From: Blastocatellia bacterium
GTDB taxonomy: Bacteria; Acidobacteriota; Blastocatellia; Chloracidobacteriales; JADJPF01
DNA: 64,000 nt
Assembly: GCA_016713405.1 (NCBI GenBank)
Contig: JADJPF010000009.1
Location: 62,001 to 126,000 of the forward strand
Reading direction: 5' to 3'
Within the stretch, counting starts at the first letter, position 1. Each line of letters starts with the position of its first letter. Below the pieces are notes generated by a model. That model was given only the letters and a program-made list of their open reading frames with translations. It was not told where the DNA came from and ran no database searches. Shown here in pieces: positions 26,363 to 34,914 of this stretch. Made by a program: the position numbers and the translations under genes.

Positions 26363-27099
26363 TGGCTTATATTTATGGATTAATTCCTGTTTTAGAAGCA
26401 TTAAAAGCAAATCGTCGTCCAATAGAAGAAATAATCTTAGCTGAAGGTAATCGCCCAGCACGACTTACAGAATTACTTAATTTTGCACGTCAAAAAAAAG
26501 TACTTATTAGTCACCATAAGCGTAGTTACCTAGATAATTTAGTTAATGGTGCTAATCATCAAGGAGTAATTGCTATTGCTCGTTCTGCTGCTAGTTTCAC
26601 AGATTTAGAAGATGTTTTAGCTAATGCAGGAAAAAATCCTTTATTTGTACTTTTAGATAATGTAGAAGATCCGCATAACCTAGGCGCAATTATCCGCACT
26701 TCAGAATGTGCTGGGGCCAATGCTGTTATTATTCCTACACATCATTCAGTTGGCTTAACTGAAACAGTTGTAAAATCTTCGGCAGGAGCTACAGAATATT
26801 TACCAGTAGTACAAGTAACTAATCTAGTTCATACGATTGACGAATTAAAATCAAAAAATATTTGGGTAGTTGGTTTAGAAGCAAATACTTCGACAAACTA
26901 TACTGGTTGGGACTTCCAAACACCTACGGCAATAGTCCTGGGTAGTGAAGGGAAAGGCATCAGACGATTAGTTAAAGAACATTGTGATAGTTTAGTTTCT
27001 ATTCCGCTATTAGGTAAAGTTACATCACTAAATGTTTCTGTTGCTGCGGCTGTTATACTTTATGAAGCTGTTAGGCAACGTCAATCATTAAGATCTTAA
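26362..27099 (+). CDS. rlmB: 23S rRNA 2'-O-methyltransferase, TrmH/RlmB family
   Basis: A 245-residue SPOUT-fold methyltransferase that would 2'-O-methylate a guanosine of 23S rRNA using S-adenosylmethionine. The N-terminal substrate-binding domain starts AYIYGLIPVLEALKANRRPIEEI. The three SPOUT motifs follow: LLDNVEDPHNLGAIIRTSEC, IVLGSEGKGIRRLV, and IPLLGKVTSLNVSVAAAVILYE with the trefoil-knot Asn. Length and order are those of RlmB. It is coupled to the zinc-ribbon gene upstream. Confidence 0.93.
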   Translation: MAYIYGLIPVLEALKANRRPIEEIILAEGNRPARLTELLNFARQKKVLISHHKRSYLDNLVNGANHQGVIAIARSAASFTDLEDVLANAGKNPLFVLLDNVEDPHNLGAIIRTSECAGANAVIIPTHHSVGLTETVVKSSAGATEYLPVVQVTNLVHTIDELKSKNIWVVGLEANTSTNYTGWDFQTPTAIVLGSEGKGIRRLVKEHCDSLVSIPLLGKVTSLNVSVAAAVILYEAVRQRQSLRS

Positions 27100-27124
27100 G
27101 TTTTTATGTTGGAGCAAAACTTCT

Positions 27125-27886
27125 ATGTCAACAAATCTTATAAAAGATAAAACAATCTATCCTGAAAGTGATGGTAAGCCTATGGCAGAAAATACATTGC
27201 AGTATGAATATATTGTAATTATTAAAGAAGGTTTAGATTGTTTTTTAACTAATAGTTTTGTGGCTGCTGACCTTTTTTGGTATCCAGTAAAAGGTAAGCC
27301 AAAAATTAATCAATCTCCAGATGTTATGGTAGCTCTAGGTCGTCCAAAAGGTCATCGAGGCTCTTATAAAGAATGGGAAGAAGATAACATTGCTCCACAA
27401 GTTGTTTTTGAAATTCTTTCCCCAGGAAATACAGTTGCAGAAATGACTAGAAAATTTAATTTTTATAATACTTATGGGGTAGAAGAGTATTATATTTACG
27501 ATCCACAGAAAAATGAATTAACAATTTCTCAACGAATTGATGGTCAATTAGTAGAAATAGATTTTGTTGGGGGATGGGTTAGTCCATTGTTAGAAATTCG
27601 TTTTCAACTTTCTTCTGATCGTCTACAACTTTTTTATCCAAATGGAGATGCTTTTCTTTCATATCAACAACTAAAAATGATAGCAGATAGGGAACGATTA
27701 GAAAAAGAAGAAGCATTGGCAGAAAAAGAAGCAGCATTAGCAGAAAAAGAGATGGCATTAGCAGAAAAAGAAACAGCATTAGCAAAAATAGCTCAAGAAA
27801 AATCAGAGAAAGAAATTATATTGGCAGAAAGAGAAAGATTAAAAGAAAAACTACGTAAGTTAGGAATAGATCCTGATAATGATTAA
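27125..27886 (+). CDS. Uma2-family (DUF820) nuclease-like protein with C-terminal heptad repeats
   Basis: A 253-residue protein. Residues about 40-180 form a PD-(D/E)XK-like Uma2 domain with SPDVMVALGRPKG, VVFEILSPGNT, a Lys in MTRKFNFYNTYGVEEYYIYDP and a final acidic strand. Residues about 195-240 are a coiled coil built from near-identical seven-residue units (ALAEKEA/M/T). Uma2 proteins are widespread in cyanobacteria and other phyla with many paralogues. Their nuclease activity and role are mostly unproven. The gene starts 25 bases after rlmB and may be read through from it. Confidence 0.85.
   Translation: MSTNLIKDKTIYPESDGKPMAENTLQYEYIVIIKEGLDCFLTNSFVAADLFWYPVKGKPKINQSPDVMVALGRPKGHRGSYKEWEEDNIAPQVVFEILSPGNTVAEMTRKFNFYNTYGVEEYYIYDPQKNELTISQRIDGQLVEIDFVGGWVSPLLEIRFQLSSDRLQLFYPNGDAFLSYQQLKMIADRERLEKEEALAEKEAALAEKEMALAEKETALAKIAQEKSEKEIILAERERLKEKLRKLGIDPDND
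27713..27796 (+). repeat. 21-base in-gene tandem repeat encoding a heptad coiled coil
   Basis: Units start at 27713, 27734, 27755 and 27776, each beginning GCATTRGCARAAAWA with few changes. Each encodes ALAEKEx, with the last copy diverging. Such arrays change copy number easily. Confidence 0.9.
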
Positions 27887-28017
27887 GTTATTGTTGTTAT
27901 ATCCGACAAAATAAATCAGATAGTTTTGCTTGATTATGAAATAGTATTGTTTTCTAATTGTAGATATGTTGTAGGTAAAATCCTTACTTTAAGCATATAG
28001 CTTAATTTTGGTAAACA

Positions 28018-29586
28018 ATGGAAAAGAGACAAATTACTGTATCAATAACTGCTGAATACTTAAAAGATCTTCTAGGGGATATCTTACGTGTTTCTAGGCA
28101 AGCTGATCTAATAGAAGTAAGGCTTGATTACTTAAAAGATCGGAATGTAGAAGTAAATGGGGAAGAAATCTTAAGAACTACTTTTGCTGTTACTGATAAA
28201 CCTTTAATTTATACTTTTCGCAGTGGTAAAAAAGAAATTACTCCAAACCAATCTATACAAGAAATTAACAGTTTAATTAATAGTAGAAGTGCAGAATTAG
28301 CCAAGGATTATTTTGACTTTGAATTATTAAGTGATAATACTGTAGTTATGCAGTTATATAATATCTATCAACGTGTTTTTAATAGCTCTCCGAAAATAAT
28401 ACTTTCTTATCATAATTTTGAAAGCTGCCAATTAGAAAATTTGCTAAATATTTATACTTGTATGACAAAACAGCAAGCAGATGTTATAAAAATTGCTGCT
28501 CAAGCTAGTCAAGTAACAGACCAATTAGCTATTTTTTCTTTGCTTAAAAAAGCAAAAGAAGATAACCAACCTTTGATTGCCTTAGCAATGTGTGAAGCAG
28601 GTAGAATTAGCCGGGTTTTAGCTCCTAGTAAAGGTAGTTTTACTACATTTACTGCTCTAAAAAAAGGCTCAGAATCCGCACCAGGACAATTTACACTTTC
28701 AGAAATGAGTTCACTTTATAGGCCTAAATCTATAAATGAGGAAACAAAAATTTATGCTTTGTTGGGGTGTCCTGTATCGCATTCTGTTTCTCCCCATATT
28801 CATAATATGGCATTAAACACACTTGGACAAATGGCTGTCTATCTGCCGATAAATGTTCCTACTAATGAGCTAGATTTATTTATGGAAAAATTTATTTGTC
28901 TAAATAGTAAGGAAATGAATTGGCAATTTATGGGTGCTAGTGTAACTGTGCCTCATAAAATAAATATACAGAAATTTTTAGATGAAATTGACCCAATAGC
29001 AAAAGAAATTGGGGCTGTTAACACCATTGTAGTTAAAGAAGGTCGGCTTATTGGCTATAACACTGATGTAATAGGGGCTATAGCTCCACTCTTAAAAATT
29101 ATGAACTTAAATAAAGCTAAAGTAGCTGTTTTAGGTACAGGTGGGGCTGCTCGTGCTGTTGTTGCAGGACTTAAACACCAAGGCGCAGAAATTATAGTTT
29201 ATGGTCGTAACCAAGAAGTGCTTAAGCATTTTGCTAGTGTTTTTGACATAGAAATAAAACCTTTTTCAGAGTCAGATAAAGTATCTTGTGACTTATTAAT
29301 TAACACTACACCAATAGGGATGTTTGATTGGCCTTCAGATATAAATATGCCAATAATGGAAGAAGCCTTAAAAAACTGTGCTAGGGTTTATGATTTAGTC
29401 TATAATCCAATTGCTACCCCACTTTTGGATACAGCACATAAATTAGGTATACCAATAATAAGCGGTTTAGAAATGTTGATTGCTCAAGCCGCAGAACAAT
29501 TAAAACTTTGGACACAATTAGAACCACCTGTTGACTTAATGCGAAGTGCTGCTTATAAAGCCTTATCTCAAAAGCAAAATAACTAA
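28018..29586 (+). CDS. aroDE: Bifunctional 3-dehydroquinate dehydratase / shikimate dehydrogenase
   Basis: A 522-residue fusion catalysing two consecutive shikimate-pathway steps. Residues about 1-225 are a type I dehydroquinase with the EVRLDYL strand, ILSYHNFE (catalytic His) and ADVIKIAAQAS (Schiff-base Lys). Residues about 243-515 are shikimate dehydrogenase: GCPVSHSVSPHIHN, GASVTVPHK (catalytic Lys), GAVNTIV, GYNTDVIGA, and the NADP loop VLGTGGAARAVVAGL. The fusion order matches plant and some bacterial AroDE enzymes. The pathway yields chorismate for aromatic amino acids. No other aro gene adjoins. Confidence 0.93.
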   Translation: MEKRQITVSITAEYLKDLLGDILRVSRQADLIEVRLDYLKDRNVEVNGEEILRTTFAVTDKPLIYTFRSGKKEITPNQSIQEINSLINSRSAELAKDYFDFELLSDNTVVMQLYNIYQRVFNSSPKIILSYHNFESCQLENLLNIYTCMTKQQADVIKIAAQASQVTDQLAIFSLLKKAKEDNQPLIALAMCEAGRISRVLAPSKGSFTTFTALKKGSESAPGQFTLSEMSSLYRPKSINEETKIYALLGCPVSHSVSPHIHNMALNTLGQMAVYLPINVPTNELDLFMEKFICLNSKEMNWQFMGASVTVPHKINIQKFLDEIDPIAKEIGAVNTIVVKEGRLIGYNTDVIGAIAPLLKIMNLNKAKVAVLGTGGAARAVVAGLKHQGAEIIVYGRNQEVLKHFASVFDIEIKPFSESDKVSCDLLINTTPIGMFDWPSDINMPIMEEALKNCARVYDLVYNPIATPLLDTAHKLGIPIISGLEMLIAQAAEQLKLWTQLEPPVDLMRSAAYKALSQKQNN

Positions 29587-29591
29587 GTAAT

Positions 29592-30203
29592 CTATTCATT
29601 AGATTTTGTTAGAAGAAAGCTAGAAAATTGTTTTAGCACTATTTCTACAACTTTTCGTAACTGCTCAGAATTTGCACCATTTGCAGCTTGAATAGACATT
29701 CCTTGTGAAATAGTGGCTATATAACGGGCAAAGTCCGTAGGCTCTATGTTTTCAGGAAAATCACCCTCTTTTTTTGCACGCTCAAAACGATTGCAAAGAG
29801 CCTTTTCCATAGAAAGACGACGGGAAATTAGCTCTTTTTTTATACAATCAGATTCTTCTCCACATACAAGCGCGCTTTGTACAACAAGACATCCTGGAGG
29901 ATTATCTGGATTCGTATGCGAATCAGCAAACTCATAAAGTAGCTCTTCTATAACTTTATATGTTGTAGGTTGATTAAGTGCATTGTCTATCACAGATTTT
30001 CTAGTGTCAAAATACCTATCTAGTGCTTTACGAAACAGTTCTTCTTTATTTCCATATGTTGCATATAAACTGGGGCGATTAATTCCCATTGCCATAGTTA
30101 AATCTTGTAAAGATGCTGCTTCATAACCCTTACGCCAAAATACTGCTAATGCGCTATCTAAGGCTTTTTCTATGTCAAACTCTTTTGGCCTTCCTGCTTT
30201 CAT
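29592..30203 (-). CDS. TetR/AcrR-family repressor
   Basis: A 203-residue regulator. The N-terminal helix-turn-helix is GRPKEFDIEKALDSALAVFWRKGYEAASLQDL followed by GINRPSLYATYGNKEELF. The C-terminal half is a ligand-binding helical domain with a Cys-containing PPGCLVVQSALVCGE segment typical of the YxaF/AcrR group that senses electrophiles or quinones. It is divergent from the nitroreductase gene, with three copies of TACC-N4-AGTA between and beside them that are good operator candidates. It probably represses itself and the nitroreductase gene. It converges with aroDE, five bases apart. Confidence 0.9.
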   Translation of the reverse strand: MKAGRPKEFDIEKALDSALAVFWRKGYEAASLQDLTMAMGINRPSLYATYGNKEELFRKALDRYFDTRKSVIDNALNQPTTYKVIEELLYEFADSHTNPDNPPGCLVVQSALVCGEESDCIKKELISRRLSMEKALCNRFERAKKEGDFPENIEPTDFARYIATISQGMSIQAANGANSEQLRKVVEIVLKQFSSFLLTKSNE

Positions 30204-30224
30204 TTTTTTCTCCCATTTATTTTA

Positions 30225-30236
30225 TACCTATCAGTA
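30225..30236. promoter_or_regulatory. Candidate TetR operator, copy 1
   Basis: TACCTATCAGTA lies 22 bases upstream of the tetR start, where it could block the regulator's own transcription. It shares the TACC-N4-AGTA pattern with the two copies at 30338 and 30392. Confidence 0.5.
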
Positions 30237-30337
30237 TAATATTAAAATATAATTTATGTCTATATAAAATCAATATTATCTATTAGATAACTATATTCTT
30301 ATTAAAATAAATTTTCTAATCTGTAAAAAATATTTTA

Positions 30338-30349
30338 TACCAAAAAGTA
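30338..30349. promoter_or_regulatory. Candidate TetR operator, copy 2
   Basis: TACCAAAAAGTA ends ten bases before the -35 box of the nitroreductase promoter. It is followed by CAAAAT, the same flank as copy 3. Confidence 0.5.
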
Positions 30350-30359
30350 CAAAATGATA

Positions 30360-30388
30360 TTGACAGGTTATTTTTGTATTGTTATATT
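30360..30388 (+). promoter_or_regulatory. Promoter of the nitroreductase gene
   Basis: TTGACA at 30360-30365 and TATATT at 30383-30388 have the ideal 17-base spacing. It lies between two copies of the candidate operator, about 55 bases before the ATG at 30444. Confidence 0.8.
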
Positions 30389-30391
30389 CTT

Positions 30392-30403
30392 TACCGAATA
30401 GTA
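30392..30403. promoter_or_regulatory. Candidate TetR operator, copy 3
   Basis: TACCGAATAGTA begins three bases after the -10 box, over the likely transcription start. This position would give direct repression. Confidence 0.55.
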
Positions 30404-30443
30404 CAAAATTATTTAATAACGGATGTTAGAGAGGAAAAAGTAT

Positions 30444-31073
30444 ATGGAATTAATTAAAGCGTTAAATTGGCGTTATGCAACAAAAAGAATGACAGGGGAA
30501 AAAATCCCACAAGAAAAATTAGATAGAATATTAGAGGCTATAAGGCTATCTGCTTCTTCTACAGGACTACAACCTTACACAGTACTAGTTTTAGAAAATC
30601 AAGAGCTACGCAAAAAACTTCAACCTTTTGCTTATAATCAACCACAAATTGTAGAAGCCTCACATTTACTTATATTTGCAGCATGGTCAAATATTACTAT
30701 AGAGCAAGTAAGAGAATTTATTAGTAATATTGCTGAAACTAGAGGAGTGACTGTAGATAGCCTAAAAGCTTATCAATCTATGATAGAAAATTTGATTTCT
30801 AATAAAACAGCAGAAGAAAATTATGCTTGGGCAGCAAAACAAACTTACATTGCTTTAGGGACAGCGTTGGTAGCTGCTGCGGTTGAAGGCATAGATGCTA
30901 CACCTATGGAAGGTTTTGATCCTCAAGCTTTTGATGATCTATTACAGCTTCAAGAAAAAGGTTTACGAAGTGTTTCTTTATTAACTTTAGGTTATCGTGA
31001 TGATAAAAATGACTATTTGGCTAATGCAAAAAAAGTTAGAAGACAAAAAGAAAAACTTTTTATTAGCTTATGA
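30444..31073 (+). CDS. NAD(P)H-dependent FMN nitroreductase family protein
   Basis: A flavin enzyme of about 209 residues. The N-terminal ELIKALNWRYATKRM holds the FMN-phosphate Arg residues, IRLSASSTGLQPYTVLVLE is the flavin-binding segment, and ALGTALVAAAVEGIDATPMEGFDP and SVSLLTLGYRDDKNDYL complete the fold. Relatives reduce nitro compounds, quinones or dihydropteridine with NAD(P)H. The ATG at 30444 is chosen over 30423 because GAGAGGA lies just before it. The consensus promoter and divergent TetR regulator suggest induction by electrophilic or nitro compounds. Confidence 0.9.
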   Translation: MELIKALNWRYATKRMTGEKIPQEKLDRILEAIRLSASSTGLQPYTVLVLENQELRKKLQPFAYNQPQIVEASHLLIFAAWSNITIEQVREFISNIAETRGVTVDSLKAYQSMIENLISNKTAEENYAWAAKQTYIALGTALVAAAVEGIDATPMEGFDPQAFDDLLQLQEKGLRSVSLLTLGYRDDKNDYLANAKKVRRQKEKLFISL

Positions 31074-31263
31074 GCATTACATCTAAAACGTTTAGAATAA
31101 GTAAATTAGCTAAGATAAGTGGATAAGCATAAATAAACTGATATTTTGGCGCAAGAGAAAAATTAGGCTTAACAGCTATATAAACAATAAGTTAAACTAT
31201 GCTTTTATTATCTCAGAAAACTTATGCTCACCCACTTATAACTAAACATAAAGGAGAAAAACA

Positions 31264-32013
31264 ATGTCAAAGAAATTAGAAGGAAAAGTAGCGTTAGTAA
31301 CAGGTGGATCTCGTGGAATAGGAGCAGCAATAGTGCGCTCACTTGCTGATGAGGGCGCAAATGTAGCAATTAGTTACACTTCTTCTGCTAGTAAAGCTCA
31401 AGATTTAGTTAATGAGATTGAATCTAAAGGAGTTCGTGCAGTTGCTTTTCAAGCTGACCAAGCGGATTCTAAACAAGTAGAGGATTTAGTTAATAAAGTA
31501 GCAGAACATTTTGGAGGTCTTGATATTCTTGTAAACAATGCTGGTGTTGCGGTTACAGCTTTAGTTGGCGATTCTTCAAACAATCTAGTAGAACTTGAAC
31601 GTCAATTTGCAATAAATGTAGGTGGTGTGGTAACGGCTGTTCGTACAGCGGTTAAATACTTAAAAGAAGGTGGACGAATTATTTCTATTGGTTCTGCACT
31701 TGCAAATCATTCACCATTTCCAGGAATGTCAGATTATTCAGCCACAAAAGCTGCAATAGCTGGTTATACTCGTGGTTGGGCGCGTGACCTTGGGCCAAAA
31801 GCTATTACTGTAAATATTGTCCAGCCTGGCCCAATTGATACAGATATGAACCCAGCAAATTCAGAACATTCAGCAGGACAAAAAGCCTTAATCGCTCTTG
31901 GCCGTTATGGTAAAGCTGAAGAAATTGCTGCTACAGTTGCTTTTTTAGCAAGCCCTGGGGCTGCTTTTATTACAGGTACAACTATTAATGTTGATGGTGG
32001 TTTTAGTGGTTGA
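31264..32013 (+). CDS. Short-chain dehydrogenase/reductase
   Basis: A 249-residue classical SDR. It has the NAD(P) motif VTGGSRGIGAAI, NNAG near residue 92, the catalytic Ser in IISIGSALA, the Tyr-Lys pair in YSATKAAIAGYTRGWARDLG, and the C-terminal PGAAFITGTTINVDGG. The pattern is that of 3-oxoacyl-(acyl carrier) reductase FabG and of many sugar or xenobiotic SDRs, so the substrate is open. It follows the nitroreductase gene on the same strand after 190 bases and may belong to the same response; no TACC-N4-AGTA copy is seen before it. Confidence 0.9.
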   Translation: MSKKLEGKVALVTGGSRGIGAAIVRSLADEGANVAISYTSSASKAQDLVNEIESKGVRAVAFQADQADSKQVEDLVNKVAEHFGGLDILVNNAGVAVTALVGDSSNNLVELERQFAINVGGVVTAVRTAVKYLKEGGRIISIGSALANHSPFPGMSDYSATKAAIAGYTRGWARDLGPKAITVNIVQPGPIDTDMNPANSEHSAGQKALIALGRYGKAEEIAATVAFLASPGAAFITGTTINVDGGFSG

Positions 32014-32148
32014 TTTTTTGTCATACCCTATTTTCTTTATATTGAAGTAGTTATAAATCAAACTTTTATTTATAACTACTTTTTATTTGTCCAATAATTT
32101 TTATAAAAGGAAAGAAAAAGGTAAGACAATTGCTATTATGTATACTAT

Positions 32149-32190
32149 TATATTAGGTAGTAATCATAGCTGATATTACTACCTAATATA
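32149..32190. terminator. Bidirectional hairpin between convergent genes
   Basis: A perfect 16-base stem (arms 32149-32164 and 32175-32190, core TATTAGGTAGTAAT) has a ten-base loop. It lies between the SDR gene and the convergent kinase gene. It lacks long T runs, but AT-rich sequence follows on both sides. Confidence 0.65.
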
Positions 32191-32220
32191 TATCTTCCAA
32201 ATAAAATAATTAGCTATTTT

Positions 32221-33816
32221 TTACCTAAGAATAGCTAAACACATACCGCAACTACCAGATATAAGTAAAAATACAAAAATAGCTACAAAAATCCACACAT
32301 TTTTGTAAGGTTTTTTTTGTGGTAAAGGTATTGGTTGGCCTGGTACAAAAGGCCCTTGTCCTGGTTGCATAGGCATAGGAGGCGCGTAAGGGTTATTTGC
32401 CATTCCCATTTGTTGACCCATTTGCGTTGGTTGATTAAAACCCATTGGCGGTCTTATTGGTTGATTAGGTGTCATTTGAGGAGGAAAAGCTGTAGGTTGT
32501 TGTCCTGGCATCCCACCTTGAAGATTAGGATTTGGGAAAGGTGTAGGATTAGTTGGGCCTGTAGGTATATTAGGATTTGGAAAAGGATTAGGTGTATTAG
32601 GTGTAGAAAATGGCCTAGGCGTATTACCCATTGCTGGATTTTGGCTTGGAAAAGTATTTGGAGGAGTGTTTTGTATTGGTTGATAAGGATTTGTTCCAGC
32701 AGGTGGAAGATTTGATGGGTTGGGTGTTGAAGGTGGAGGGTTAATAAATGTGCCTTGTGGCCCACTAGGATATTGACCTTGTTGTGGCATAGGATAAGAA
32801 CTTTGTGGGCTTGTAGGCATTGCTATATTAGGCGATGTTTTACCCTTAAAATTAGTAAGATCTCTTAAGGTTTGCTCAAATTGTTCAACAAACTTTTGTA
32901 TGGTTGGGGTTCTATTATTACGGTTTCGAGCTAAAGCATTCATAATAGCCCCCTCAACATTAGGTGGAATAAATATTTGAGGGTTAGCTACACTAGGAGG
33001 TAAGGGATTTTCTGTAAGTCGTTTTACCATTATTGATTGTGCATTATCTCCAGAAAAAGGTAATTTTCCAGTTAATAATTGATAGGTAATAATAGCAAAA
33101 CTATAGATATCTGAACGTGGGTCTAATTTTTCTCCTGCTAATTGTTCAGGCGACATATAAAGCGGAGTGCCTATAACCATACCTGTTTGAGTTAAATCAT
33201 TGTGTTTATCATCTATAGCTAATTTAGCAATACCAAAATCTAGGACTTTTACCCAATCTTTATCATCTTTTTTAGCTATCATAATGTTGTCGGGTTTTAA
33301 GTCTCGATGAACCATATTTTTGCTATGTGCTGCTGCTAAAGCTTGACCAGCTTGTTTAACAAGTTCACAAACTCGTTCTACAGGTAAAATTCTTTCTCGC
33401 TTTAGTAAATTAGATAAAGTTTCTCCCTCTACATATTCCATTGCTAGGAAATACATTCCGCTAGCAGTTTCACCAAAATCATAGACCATTACTGCATGAG
33501 GATCATTAAGTAAAGCAGACATTTGAGCTTCACGGTTAAAACGCTCAATAGCATCTCCATTTTGTGCCATATCTTCAGGTATAACTTTAATAGCACAAAT
33601 GCGATTCATCTTTATTTGTTCAGCTTTATAAACTGCACCCATTCCACCTTGTCCAAGCTTGGAAATAATCTTATAGCGACCTTCTAAAACAGTTCCAATT
33701 AATGAATCAAATAGTTGGGTTTTTTCCTCAGGTAATGCTTCTAGCTTGACTCCATCTTGTGGACAGATATTATCTTGATTTTCATACCTTAAATGGCAAC
33801 GGGGACAAATTTTCAT
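32221..33816 (-). CDS. Membrane-anchored Ser/Thr kinase with zinc ribbon and Pro-rich linker
   Basis: A 531-residue kinase. Residues 1-22 form a small zinc ribbon (Cys4, Cys7, Cys18). The Hanks-type domain runs from about residue 42 to 310, with LGQGGMGAVYKAE, AIKVIP, MVHRDLKPDNIMI, VLDFGIAKLA and GTPLYMSPEQL, so it is catalytically complete. A 180-residue linker very rich in Pro, Asn, Gln and Gly, with repeated NPFP/NPxPFP units, leads to a C-terminal membrane helix (VWIFVAIFVFLLISGSCGM). The kinase therefore faces the cytoplasm with nothing outside. It is monocistronic, with Asn/Pro-rich low complexity that may bind partners. Confidence 0.92.
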   Translation of the reverse strand: MKICPRCHLRYENQDNICPQDGVKLEALPEEKTQLFDSLIGTVLEGRYKIISKLGQGGMGAVYKAEQIKMNRICAIKVIPEDMAQNGDAIERFNREAQMSALLNDPHAVMVYDFGETASGMYFLAMEYVEGETLSNLLKRERILPVERVCELVKQAGQALAAAHSKNMVHRDLKPDNIMIAKKDDKDWVKVLDFGIAKLAIDDKHNDLTQTGMVIGTPLYMSPEQLAGEKLDPRSDIYSFAIITYQLLTGKLPFSGDNAQSIMVKRLTENPLPPSVANPQIFIPPNVEGAIMNALARNRNNRTPTIQKFVEQFEQTLRDLTNFKGKTSPNIAMPTSPQSSYPMPQQGQYPSGPQGTFINPPPSTPNPSNLPPAGTNPYQPIQNTPPNTFPSQNPAMGNTPRPFSTPNTPNPFPNPNIPTGPTNPTPFPNPNLQGGMPGQQPTAFPPQMTPNQPIRPPMGFNQPTQMGQQMGMANNPYAPPMPMQPGQGPFVPGQPIPLPQKKPYKNVWIFVAIFVFLLISGSCGMCLAILR

Positions 33817-33927
33817 AAGTTTTTCTCAATAAATTTATAAAGCTTACTGCTCAAGATTAAACAGTTTAATATTGAAAAGTCAACTTTAACAGATGTATTA
33901 GCCATTTTTTTTAAGACTAGAATGGTT

Positions 33928-34914
33928 TTATTTGTTACTTAAGGAAAGAAAAATGTTTTCTAATGCTAACTGTCGATTAACATTACGTATTAAATCGCGT
34001 TCTAATGCCATTAAACTACTAGATAAACTTATAAACATTTTTTTAGGTGTTTTAATTGCTAAATCTGATAAAACACTTAGGATATCAAAATTAATTATTG
34101 ATGAATTATTAGAAATTTGTAAGTGAAGCAGATCCTGTAATAACGCTAGTAAAACAACTAAATATAAATCAAATTCTGTCCGCTCTTTACGGCCAAAATT
34201 TTCTGCTAGTTTTAGTAAAGTTACTGTTTTATCCTTGATAGCTAAAGTTATAAGTAGCTCTAAACATTCTTGGCGACGTGTTAAATATTCAGAAATATCT
34301 ATACTTAATGCCCGGCCAATACTACCTTGAGCTAGTTTAATTAGTAATTTTTGCTCTAGTTCTGGTCTAGGGTAATTAACATTTAAGTAATTACTTAAAG
34401 CTTCTTCTGATAAAGGAGCAAATTGTAGTTTAATTGTTCTAGAACGAATGGTTGGAAGTAGTGAATCTAAACTGCTAGTAAGCAGAATAATAATAGAAGT
34501 GCTAGGAGGTTCTTCTAGAGTTTTAAGTAATGCGTTGGCGGCTTGTTCTCTTAAACGTTCAGCCATTTCAATTATATAAACTCGATATTTTCCTTCAAAA
34601 GGGCGATAGTAAACTTCACCAATAATATTTCTAATTTGATCAACTTTAATAAATTGTCCATCAGGAGTAATTATTTTAGTATCGGGGAATTGATTTGCAG
34701 TTATACGCTGACAAAAACTACAACTATCACAACTATTAAAATCTTTATCTAAATAATTACAATTTAATGATTTAGCAAACTCTACTGCAAACTGCTGTTT
34801 TCCTACACCTGATTGACCAGCAAAAATTAATGCTCCAGGTATACGTTGTAACCGCATTGCTTTTTGTAACCATTCTTTAATTGATGTATTACCAACTAAG
34901 CTATTTAATGACAT
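33928..34914 (-). CDS. holB: DNA polymerase III delta' subunit
   Basis: A 328-residue clamp-loader subunit. The Walker A site is FAGQSGVGKQQFA, four Cys of the zinc module lie in CNYLDKDFNSCDSCSFCQR, and EMAERLREQAANALLKTLEEPP followed by LLPTIRSRTIKLQFAPL is the AAA+ core with the SRC-like SRT. It acts with DnaX and HolA to load the sliding clamp. It overlaps the end of tmk by 14 bases, an arrangement (tmk-holB) common in bacteria. Confidence 0.92.
   Translation of the reverse strand: MSLNSLVGNTSIKEWLQKAMRLQRIPGALIFAGQSGVGKQQFAVEFAKSLNCNYLDKDFNSCDSCSFCQRITANQFPDTKIITPDGQFIKVDQIRNIIGEVYYRPFEGKYRVYIIEMAERLREQAANALLKTLEEPPSTSIIILLTSSLDSLLPTIRSRTIKLQFAPLSEEALSNYLNVNYPRPELEQKLLIKLAQGSIGRALSIDISEYLTRRQECLELLITLAIKDKTVTLLKLAENFGRKERTEFDLYLVVLLALLQDLLHLQISNNSSIINFDILSVLSDLAIKTPKKMFISLSSSLMALERDLIRNVNRQLALENIFLSLSNK

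Noticed and set aside
27713..27796. Possible CRISPR-like array
   Set aside because: The repeats are 21 bases without spacers and lie in frame within a gene, so they are a coiled-coil coding repeat.
32335..32715. 126-codon frame opposite the Pro-rich linker of the kinase
   Set aside because: It is the complement of the low-complexity linker; its Arg/Trp/His-rich product is typical of a shadow frame.
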